A program made the position numbers and the translations under genes. A DNA stretch of 64,000 nt from Allium sativum (lineage: Eukaryota > Streptophyta > Magnoliopsida > Asparagales > Amaryllidaceae), in NCBI GenBank assembly GCA_030737875.1, contig CM060925.1, positions 484,033,514 through 484,097,513 of the forward strand. Direction: 5' to 3'. Of the stretch, positions 54,413 through 64,000 are shown piece after piece (position 1 is the stretch's first letter; every line of letters starts with the position of its first letter). Below the pieces are notes generated by a model. That model was given only the letters and a program-made list of their open reading frames with translations, made no database searches and was not told the DNA's origin.

Positions 54413-56540
54413 GTACTTTCCTTATTTTGCTTTGAAAACATATAATATTATGTACATATAGTACTTTTGTTACCTTCCGCATATCTCGTACTTACAAAAA
54501 TTTCTCAGCACATTTTCCAGATCATAATTTTCAATCCTTTGTTCTTATATAAATTTTGTTATATAAGATCTCATTTCAAATGGATTATCTTTCCATCCAG
54601 TAGTTCTTGACTTCGCTGTATTCTTATACATTTCTCATATAAGTTCCAAAATCTTCTGTATCTTCTATCTAAAATTCAATATCCTCAAATTCCTTTCAGT
54701 TTCAAAATTTATCTATGAATCGATTCAGCTATCTTTCCAAACTCAAATTTATGAACTTATTTGTTACAATCTAAATTCTCTTCCAAATTCCAATTATCAA
54801 GTTCATTACTTAATTCCAACGTTTCCGATTTTCTTTTTCATTTCAAATCTATTAACTGTCAAATTTCGTTCCTCCTTGTATTAATAAACTCGTATTCAAA
54901 TTCAATTACTATTTAAATCTTCCTCTTATTTTATTTTAGTTTTCATTTTTTTTATCATTTTTTCCCCAAATCATTGCTCAAACAATTCTCAAATTTAAGT
55001 TATGAATCCACTTCTATTACGTTATGCCGTCCCTTGTTTTCGACATGCGGCTTTTTATTCTTTAGTTCTCGCCATTTTGGTTTAACAAAACCACTTAGCC
55101 TCCCACGATCCTTTGAAAACGTCCCTAATTATTATATTTATCTCCTATAATTCTAATTGGAAAACATACCCATATACCCGCAAATCTTTATTTTCAATAT
55201 TCGTTATTTGAATAAAAACATATATTAAATAAACACCGGTGTTTTCACTTAACTGCTAACATTCATTTACTTCATTTAACCACTCATGCTATAGAACCTT
55301 AACCATTTATTAGTCAACAATGAAGTCAATCAAGTTGGGGTATATTTACCTCTCAGACCTTAATTGAACAGCATTATTAACTTCGAAACAGATAAACTTC
55401 ACCACTTCAAACACCAACAAAATATTTACTCTTGAAATTTCTGATTTTAAGTTAAGAATTCATTTCATTTACAAAAATTGCTGATTATAATAATTCACAT
55501 CTTCAACATTTTTAACTTTAAAATATACTTTATACTTTAATCTAAATAAATAAACAACTAATTTATAACATATTAAAATTTGATTAAATATGAAAATGAA
55601 TAATATTTTCCTACATAACCTCCTTTCGAATAATCCCTTATTCGATAATATATTCCGAACTTCGGACAAGTTGCATTTGATTTATATTTTGAACTTCAGA
55701 ATAATCTCACAATACTAGCCAACTCCTCTCCTTTATACCTAGTTCCATTTTCAACATTTTCGCTTCCAACCGTTATTTACTTCTAATAGTAAATATTATT
55801 CCTTTTATCAAAATTTGAACTCGTCACGCAAAATAAATTTCGATTTCACTTGAACATCTATTCGTATCTCTTTAAAATCTATATTCACATTCCGCTCCAT
55901 TTACAACTCTCGCATTCACAATTTACTTCTTGTTAATTAATTAACAAGTTTATACTTCACTATCGAATTCTTGTATTCGATTATACATTATTAATTTGAA
56001 CCCAATTATAAATCATCTTACCACGTTCCGAATAATTCAAATAAACTAGTAATACAATTCGACACTATCGAATTCCAATTATACCCTTTTTCGATTTTTA
56101 TTTCATTCATCATTTCATTTTTTTGAAACGATTTCAAATATTCTCATTTGAATTCTTAACCCAGTAAATTTTAGTCGTCTTTTATTTCTAAAATACACGA
56201 TTAGAGAAATTTATTCATCGATTATCTTATGCTTTTCTTCCTTATATATATCATTCAATGCTAGATTCGAGATTCAAATCTAAGGGTATCTTATCAAAGA
56301 TTAGCTCTCGCAACTCTGGATTCGAAGACTGGGGATTTCGACAATTCTAAATCTCAAAATAAAATTTTGCTTCTGCTATATTAATTTCAAAATACTAAAT
56401 TTAAAATACTTAATATTTCCAAAATAATTTAGTTTTCAAAAATATATTTTCCAAAACTCTTTTTATTTTCAAAATCCTTTTTTTTCAGTGTCGATTCTAC
56501 TTATTTCAAACTCGATAAGCTATGTTTTGAATAAACCAAA
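54413..56540 (-). other. AT-rich non-coding DNA, possibly the interior of a minus-strand retroelement
   Basis: About 2.1 kb of AAATTC/TTCAAAT-rich sequence with no frame above background on either strand. A minus-strand primer site at its right edge (56541-56553) implies this would be the 5' interior of an LTR element, but no gag or pol is visible. The element may be non-autonomous or truncated. Confidence 0.4.
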
Positions 56541-56553
56541 GCTCTGATACAAC
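56541..56553 (-). other. Primer-binding site, minus strand
   Basis: The reverse complement reads TTGTATCAGAGC, one base from the tRNA-iMet complement TGGTATCAGAGC, adjacent to an LTR end GGCGGGACGTTACA. Confidence 0.7.
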
Positions 56554-57084
56554 TTGTAACGTCCCGCCTTTTTGACCGCTTCAAATTGGTAATTAAACCA
56601 ATTTAAAACGTTCAAATCGACGGATCGTTACGTAGCTTACAGAGTTTAAAATAGAATTAACACAGAAACATAGAATAAATAAATAAAACGATATTGAATA
56701 TCATAACAAACTTTTATAAATAGTCAAAATTTTGATGCAAGATTTTTTTCGCTACACAACGAAATTTAAAATACGGTTAAATACAAGAAAAAAGTTACTG
56801 GTTTGAAATTTCAGAGTGCGCTTATCTTCGGAATCTCCCAGCTTCGCCAATCTTTGGATCATAGGCTGTAATCTTTAAAATCTGTTACACTCGGGTATGA
56901 CCCGAGCGTTCCATACAAAAACATTAAACACTCGAGTCAGGATTAAATCACAGTTCAAGTAAATTAACTTCAATATAAATTGAATAAATAGTTAATCCTA
57001 TAATTTACTAAATTCGAGTATATCGAACTCATGAGAAACTGACGGAATATATCATAGCAACTTGTGACCAACAAATCAGGATAG

Positions 57085-57260
57085 CATATGGATTTATATA
57101 CATACATATGTCGACGACATATGTATACACATACATGGGTATATATATACATATGTGTACATCGACCACCACATACATATACTAAAAACATATATACGTA
57201 TGCCGATGGTACGTATATATATACATACGATAGTACATATACACATATACATCAATGGAA
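57085..57260. repeat. TATACATA/CATATG low-complexity tract
   Basis: Runs of ACATACATATG, TATATATACATA and CGACGACATATG with interrupted dinucleotide repeats. Near-palindromic. Frames called here are repeat artefacts. Confidence 0.8.
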
Positions 57261-57594
57261 AAAACGAGATAGATTATGCGAAATGCCAAATGAATCTGGT
57301 CAGAGAATTGCTAACGAGTACCAATATATAGTCTAAACAAAGGTGGCCAAGTGATTGACATATGCAGTAAATAAGTGATCAACATCTGTAGTCAAACTAT
57401 GGTGCAGGGCATGGACAGGATGGGTATACCACCCTTTTAATTTAAATTCATGAACATGTGTGTCCCGAGTATTCAGACCTCATTCACATAGTATAACAAC
57501 ACTTAATAAAGTCAGGAAGTATCATTAATTATTCAAGTCTACATGAGATTTGGCATTTCTATTTATACGCATAAAATCATAATAGGATGTATAT

Positions 57595-57905
57595 ACTTCT
57601 CAGTTTTCTATGGGAACAAAGCCAACAGCCATTTCATATATATGTTCAAGTGCTCCCTTTTAATTGTCATGTATCAATGTAAGATGAACAATTTGACTTC
57701 CCATTTGTTTAACAGCATGCGCCCAAACAAAGGCCAACAGCCATATATTATATATGTTCAAGTACTCCCATTTAATATGCAACAACAATTTCAAATATGT
57801 GTTCAAAGTGCCCAAAAAAACAGTGGCATCTTCATGTATTCAAAGTGCCCAAAACAGTGGCATGTTCATGTGTTCAAAGTGCCAAAAACAGTGACATGTT
57901 CATGT
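57595..57905. repeat. Two minisatellites in the minus-strand LTR
   Basis: First, two ~115-bp copies of ACAAAGxCCAACAGCCAT..ATATATGTTCAAGTxCTCCC (57615 and 57727). Second, four units of GTGTTCAAAGTGCCCAAAA plus CAGTGGCATxTTCAT (57797-57905). Confidence 0.8.
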
Positions 57906-58135
57906 ATATCAGCGCCTACCGGGAGTCATAACCTCAATGCAAAACAAATTTCAAATCGCAGGTATGGCCAACATACTTAAGTTATAGTCTACAAAATGTA
58001 ATGAATCATGACAGTTTGGAAAATGACTCACAATAGTTTGGCAAATGGGTGATCACTACAGTCTTGGCAATTATATCAATAAACAGTTTTGGCAATGGCA
58101 ACTACATCACGACAGGTTTGGCAATTATACCATGA

Positions 58136-58325
58136 CAGTTTGGGTAAATAAACACGACAGTTTTGGGTAAGTAAACTCAGCAGTTTTGGGTTATTAAACG
58201 CGACAGTTTTGGGCTACTAAACGCAGCAGTTTTGGGCTACTAAACGCAGCAGTTTTGGGTTACTAAACGCAGCAGTTTTGGGCTACTAAACGCAACAATT
58301 TTGGGTTAATAAACGCAACGGTTTT
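58136..58325. repeat. 23-bp tandem repeats, about eight copies
   Basis: The unit CAGTTTTGGGCTACTAAACG with CAG/CGA linker repeats about eight times with few changes. Weaker relatives (GACAGTTTGGxAAAT) extend upstream to ~58015, so the array grew from a simpler motif. Confidence 0.9.
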
Positions 58326-60149
58326 GTATTCAGTTTTGACATGAAGCCATGAATTTACTAAGTACACATTTAGGATCATACCTACCATATGTATATTACA
58401 ATCTAACAGTAATTAAGTGGCATGGTTTATTCTCCCATATGGGTTCATGGTCTCATACATTCACAGGTTTTAAGTTCTTCCTCCAAAACTAAAACATGCA
58501 TATGTAAGTTTGCATAACAGTAAAAACATTTTTCCTCACATATGAGGAAGGGTTCAAATGCGACTAAATGATTATCTATTATGGCCAAATCACTGAATAC
58601 ATGGTAACATGTTCAACACTCATAATCAGACTATCAGTGTGATAACCCCAAACTTCCACAAGTGAAAGTAGGAGAAATCATTTTTGGAATACAACATAAA
58701 TACAATAAAACAGAACACAGATACAATATAGCAAAGGAGATTCATAGAGTAATAACATTATAGCAGCGGAAAAATATAATGTCATCAATCACAGAAATTC
58801 CACAGTCACAGAAAACTAAGATTATTACAACAATTTTGCAGAAAAGAAATAAGTTTGATGTCTAAAAAGAAAAGAATGCCCTCAACAGGGACATGTGGGG
58901 GTAAGAGTCTCCCGTTCGCCACCAAACCGCGAAGCGAGAACCCCCCATCATGCTGCATCCTATTCCCGGCATGCTAAACAAGGACTGGTGTGAGAATTCT
59001 TAAATAACTTATACTAATAAGGAAAATCCAAAGACCATGCCGCTAACGCGGAACGGGTTGTACCAATGGATTGCCGTGCATAACTATAGTGTCAATACAG
59101 ATAAGTAAAACGTAACAAAACGCAATGTCTTTTGAAAAATGGAACCACCATAAGACTCAGGTCCCATCACACAATGCAACGCACACCAAGAGGATAGAGT
59201 TTTACCTTATGGTGGTTAAACATGCTAAATACGCCAAATACGTAACTAATACTATTATTAGTGTATATGGTTTCAAAACAATTCAAATTATAAGTATCAA
59301 TCCTAGGAAGCATAGGTACCATATATTATGCCTCCAATACTAGTAATACAATCAAATCCGTCGGGGTCGTATTGGAAATTTGGGTTTCCATCATGAGTCC
59401 AGGCTAGGGAGGACTCCTTACCGATTCGAGACGCTCTAGTTAACGTCTCAGGATTACCCGCAGTTAACCCTTGGATCCTGCAGGGCCGGTCCTCACATAC
59501 AGCTTAGAGGATTGGCAATTCCTAAGCACACGTTCCCCGGTCCTATAGGACCTATCCGAGGCGCCTCATTTCATCATCCTTCAAAAGTAAAATGACTACT
59601 AACTAGAAAGAAACGTGCTACTTTCCCTGCGTTCCCTTCCCCCTTTTTAGACTCTACCGGTTTGTGAGGCTCGTGAAGTCATGTTCTTCATACCACAAGG
59701 TTCTGCTTTTCAACAAGTAACCCTGATCATTGCATCTTAGTATGCCACACCGTCACTCCATACCGTACTATTGATCGTCCGTCACTATATAAACGGGTGT
59801 TAAGTAGAGAATAAATTCTCTACCACCAATCGTTTATATATTAACTGAATATCAACAACATAATATTTTGTGGGGTACGATGTCAGACACACTATCCATT
59901 TATACCCATGCTCTAGGTCTGAACTAGGGTCAAACCCGTGAAATCAACACGTACGTTTGGGCAATTACCCCGACCCTTAAATTGGGAGCAAACCAATTCA
60001 GAGTCTTGATCGTTGTCCATTCGAGGGGAGATTTACGGTCTTCATGCGCCGTCTTCATACTTGAATTCTTGAAATCGTACGATCATTTGGAATGGGATTA
60101 ACCCGGTCTTTCCAAATAATCTCGCATTCATATATTTTGAGAAAAACAT

Positions 60150-63100
60150 AATTCATATCGTTGTTTTATTTTATAACGATTAATTCTTGCCTTAATTATT
60201 TAAATATAATTAATTTTAATGTTTCAATACAGTTCCTTACCTTTCATTTAACATTATAAATAATGTTATTCTTACATACGTTTCATTTCTTTTATTTACA
60301 TTATAAATAATGTTAATACCCTACGGTATGAATTCTTATGTGTTAACATTAAAATTAAATGTTACATTGACATACGATGAAATTTTCTCTTATATTAACA
60401 TTAAAAATAATGTTAACTACATACAGTGTTATTTTCCTTTTAACATTAACATTAAAATGTTAATATCATACAATGGTGTTATTCTTATAATATAATGCAT
60501 AAATAAAATGTACTCTCTTTCCTACAATTAATCCTCTCTAAATTACCATTATAACTAATGTCGATTTCCCATGCATTGTAAATTACTTATTTTTAACATT
60601 AAAAATAATGTACTCTTCCTGCGATAGGAATACTCTTTTTATTAACATTTAGTGAGTTTTTCTCTTTTATTTTCCATTTCATTAACATTAGAAATAAATG
60701 TTCATGAATCATACAAGGCATTTTCTATATTTTTAATATAAAAAAAAAATGTTAAATTATCCTTTATTAACATTAAGAATAATGTACATTTTCCCTACGA
60801 GGTAAATTTTCTTTTCATATACATAATAAAATAATGTACATTTATCTTACAATGCAAATTCCTTCTTAATTACATTAAGAATAAAGTTACATTTGCATAC
60901 AATGCGTTTTTTTTTTGTTTTAACATTGGAAGTAATGTTAAATTTACATAAAATGAAAATACTTTTATCTTAACCTAAAAAAAAATAATGCTAAATCATC
61001 CTTTCTTTTCATATAACAATCAAAATGAATGTTAATTTAATATGCATTCATTTCCCTTTAATTAACATTAAAAATAAATGTTAATCTAACCTACAATACA
61101 TTTTCCTTTTTATTAACATTAACAATAAATGTTAATTTATATGCATTATATTTCATATTTATTAACACTAAAAATAAATGCTAATTTTCTTACAATGCAT
61201 TTTTTTATTTTATAGCATGTCAAAATGTTACCTTTCATTCAATGCATTTTCAACATGTCACAATGCTAGTTTAACATACAGTGCATTTTTATATTATTAA
61301 CATGTCCAAATGCTAGTTAAACATACAATGCATTTTAACATTACAAAATGCTAGTTTAACATACAATGCAAATTATATTATTAACATGACAAAATGCTAG
61401 TTAAACATACAATGCATTTTATAATTAATATTAACAAAATGCTAACTTCCCTTACCATGCAAATTTAATCCTTACATTAAAATATAAATCCAATCTTTTT
61501 GTACAATGTAAATTTCTACTCTTCTTATTACATTAACAAAAATGATACCTTCCTACGATAAAAATTATCTTATCTTTAACATTAAAGAAATAATGTCAAT
61601 CATCATACGGTGAATAATTCCATATGATGAAATTTCTATTTTTACATTTAAACAAAAATGTTATTTTTCTTGCAATGCATTTTCTATGTTTATAACATAT
61701 CAAAAATGCTATTTTTCTTACAATGCATTCTTATATCCTAACATGACAAAAATGTTATTTTTCATTCAATCCATTCATCTAATTTTAACATATCAAAAAT
61801 TCTATTTTACATAGAATGCATTTTTATATTTTCTTATATTAACATTTGACACAAATGTCATTTTCATACGGTGACCATTTTCTTTTAATAACATTAATAA
61901 AAATGCTAAATTTAACATGCGGTGAATAATTTCTATATTAATATACAAAAATTTGTCAATTAACATACGATGGCAATTGCTATTTTAATATTGACAAAAA
62001 TTGTCAATTAACATACAGTGAGTAACTTTCTATTCTAAACAATGACAAAAATGCCAATGAACCTACAATGAATAATTCTATCCTAATATTGACAAAAATT
62101 TGTCAATGAATATATGGTGAGTGATTTTCTATTTTAAACATTGACAAAAATTGACAATTCAATCATACGGTGAAAATTTACTATATAGCATTAACAAAGA
62201 TGCTAAATTATCATACGGTGAATAATGTCTTGTTTAACATTAAATGAAAATAAATGACCATTTAACATATGATGACATTCCTATTTTAATATTTAACAAA
62301 ATCTATCCATTTTCTATCTTACTATTTGACCAAAATTGCTAATTTCACATGGTGACAGTTGCCTAATTTTTAACATTAACATAAATGTCATTTTCCTACG
62401 ATGAGCATTTTCAAAAATTGTTCGTCAACATTCAGTGAATAATTCCTTATTTTAATATTGAACAAAAATTGTTCACCAACACACAGTGTAAAATTCCATT
62501 TTTATAATGACACAAATTTGTCTATAAACATATAGTGTATAATTTTCTATTTTAATAATGAACAAATATAGTGACATATTCTATCTTATAAAGACAAAAA
62601 TTTGTTCATTTCAAACGGTGCATAAATTCTATTTTATAATGAACAAAAATAGTTCACTTCATACGGTGACGGTTTTCTAACTTTTAATGCTAACCCAAAT
62701 GTCATTTTACATACAATGAACATTTTCAACAATTTCTATTTTAATCATTAAAATGTCGATATAACAAACAATGAACAATTTCAATATTTTCTACCTTAAC
62801 ATATTAACATGAACAATATATCATAAAATGAACAATTTTAATATTTTCTATGTTGACATATTAACATGAATATTAAATAAAAATGACAAAAAATACTATT
62901 CACATACAATGCATTTCATATTTACATATTTCTAATGTAAAATTAAACACCGTTTTTCATTGCAACTATATTTACAAATTTCAAATGTAAAATCTATCCA
63001 TCTTATTAAATCAACAAAACATATACTTTTATATGTTTGCAATAAAAATGTGGTCTTTTGTTTATAGCAACAAAATATATAACTTTTTATATAATCAATA

Positions 63101-63150
63101 AAAATATAATCTTTTTATAAAAACAATAAAATCTCTAACTTTTGTTTCAT
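60150..63150. repeat. AT-rich palindrome minisatellite, ~3 kb
   Basis: Dozens of degenerate units of roughly 50-65 bp built on TTAACATTAAAAATAATGTTAA (AACATTA and TAATGTT arms) followed by CATACAATGCATTTTC. Left units keep the palindrome. Right units drift to TTGACAAAAATTGTCAA and CATACGGTGAATAATT. No genes. It occupies the same relative place in the F copy as the 71-bp array does at 382-1446. Confidence 0.85.
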
Positions 63151-63524
63151 GTCTTATTAACATCGTCCAACTTAAATTTCCTACCTCTATAGTGATTCAA
63201 GTTTTCATGTCATACACACATCGCTAATCTCATTTTTCCATGAAACATAACAACAACAAATATATTCATCGATGATGAATTTCAAAACTACTATTTCTAA
63301 TCATTCAAAACATCAACCATACAATTCAAACATCATACTTCATACATCAAATAATAGATCTATAATTAATTTAAATAAAGAGAATACCCACAACGTTAGG
63401 TCTAGCATGCATACAGAGGTTTGGTCATAGCTGATTCACATCGCATTTGTTCATAGTAGGTTCACATCGCATATCATGAATTAAATTAAATTAATTAAAA
63501 TAGAAGTGAACTCTCACCTTTAGA

Positions 63525-63900
63525 ACTCAGTTTTGTTCAAAACTTCAATCTCGATTTTCTCTTGATTTACTGAATGAAATTGAGCGACGTTTGTTGGAAA
63601 AGGACCAGGAAAGAGGGAGCTTTGAGCGCCGGGAAGATGGTGGCGTTCGGCTGCTTCAGGCGGGGCCCACATGCGTGCGACGGCGGCGGCTTCTCAGGCT
63701 CGGGGCGGGCGGCACGGGTCACGGGGGCGGCGGAGATTGGTACCAAATTAAAGATCTCGGAAAGAGCTTCGAATCGGTATATGGTTTGCTGAAAACCGTT
63801 AAGATATGAGGGAGAAAAGTGGATTCAAAGATTTGAAGGAGAGGTGGGTTTCGGCGGCTTCAGGAATGAGAGGAAGAAGAAGAGGTATACGTACTGTATA
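63525..63900 (-). promoter_or_regulatory. GC-rich transcribed leader of the minus-strand F LTR
   Basis: An abrupt GC-rich patch (GCCGCCGCC, GCCGCCCGCCCCG on the minus strand) in AT-rich DNA, 10-380 bp downstream of TATAAATA (63913-63906), ending in a splice-donor consensus. It fits an untranslated leader. Short plus-strand frames at 63574-63809 are explained by the GC bias. Confidence 0.5.
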
Positions 63901-63905
63901 CGGGG

Positions 63906-63913
63906 TATTTATA
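63906..63913 (-). promoter_or_regulatory. TATA box, minus strand
   Basis: TAGTATAAATACCCCG on the minus strand, followed by the GC-rich leader. Confidence 0.55.
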
Positions 63914-64000
63914 CTATAATACTAGGTTTTTCTAATGATTATTTTATATAATTAATTAATTAATTCTAGAAAATACAGTTTTCACATACAATCTCCGATT

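Larger units (their letters stand above)
56555..58637 (-). repeat. Minus-strand LTR-like DNA (family G)
   Basis: On the minus strand it ends GGGACGTTACA next to a primer site. It contains several minisatellites (57595-57780, 57795-57905, 58136-58325) and a TATACATA tract (57085-57260). Its outer end is not seen because family F sequence begins at 58638. No gene. The reading frame 57543-57980 spans the repeats and is not believed. Confidence 0.55.
58638..64000 (-). repeat. Family F LTR-like repeat, minus-strand copy
   Basis: The reverse complement of 58638-60130 matches 2950-4662. On the minus strand the order is TATA (63913-63906), GC-rich leader 63900-63525, donor AAG followed by GTGAGAG (GT 63517-63516), an AT-rich palindrome array (63150-60150), the conserved body (60130-59000), an acceptor-like TTCTTTTCTTTTTAG near 58864-58880, and an end GGGTTATCACA at 58638. 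No primer site follows. If this is one LTR it exceeds 5.3 kb. Confidence 0.55.

Noticed and set aside
57543..57980. 145-codon plus-strand frame
   Set aside because: It runs through tandem repeats (AAAGTGCCCAAAA units), giving internally repetitive peptide with no recognisable fold.
63574..63809. Two overlapping 72-codon frames in the GC-rich patch
   Set aside because: Overlapping frames of the same length reflect low stop frequency in GC-rich DNA. The minus-strand TATA and donor fit an LTR leader better.

Overview
The window is intergenic nuclear DNA of a flowering plant, most likely a eudicot (inferred). It is almost entirely retrotransposon. The evidence is: plant-type Ty3 chromoviruses of the Tekay/Del kind and a Sirevirus-type Ty1/copia element, both with initiator-Met tRNA primer sites; a nuclear copy of plastid rpoC2; CACTA-like terminal DNA; and a fragment of a plant DUF789 gene. 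I see no intact host gene, no rRNA or tRNA gene and no CRISPR array.

Layout. 1-4662 is LTR-like DNA of a family I call F, with a 71-bp tandem array at 382-1446. 4663-5333 is a non-coding LTR-leader-like flank. 5334-49075 is one nested retrotransposon stack bounded by a perfect 5-bp target duplication (CTATG). Element A (Tekay-like, LTRs 3.36 and 2.89 kb) is the outermost and oldest. Element B (8874-29154) sits between A's primer site and gag. Element C (16296-27605) sits in B's 3' LTR. About 0.53 kb of plastid rpoC2 sits in A's reverse transcriptase, and Sirevirus S (31266-42840, target duplication GAACG) sits inside that plastid fragment. LTR divergence, judged by eye, falls in the same order as the nesting: A most diverged, then B, then C, then S (LTRs about 99.5% alike).

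49081-64000 is a mosaic. It holds F-like LTR DNA, a CACTA-like end with TAGCAGCGTT-type subterminal repeats, the 3' end of a minus-strand Tekay LTR, a DUF789 gene fragment plus one unidentified exon-like block, two minus-strand LTR stretches, and a ~3-kb AT-rich array of imperfect palindromes that forms part of an inverted F copy.

How the parts work: each Tekay element once encoded gag, aspartic protease, reverse transcriptase, RNase H, integrase and a C-terminal chromodomain. All three are now broken, mostly by C-to-T and G-to-A type changes. The Sirevirus is nearly complete, interrupted by one TAG and one frameshift around the protease. The signals I find most interesting are in the LTRs. 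A short CAGACTTATGTCTGACC inverted repeat is shared by otherwise different LTR families. TCGAC-rich islands occur in most of them. Several show a TATA, leader and splice-donor layout that predicts an intron inside the LTR.
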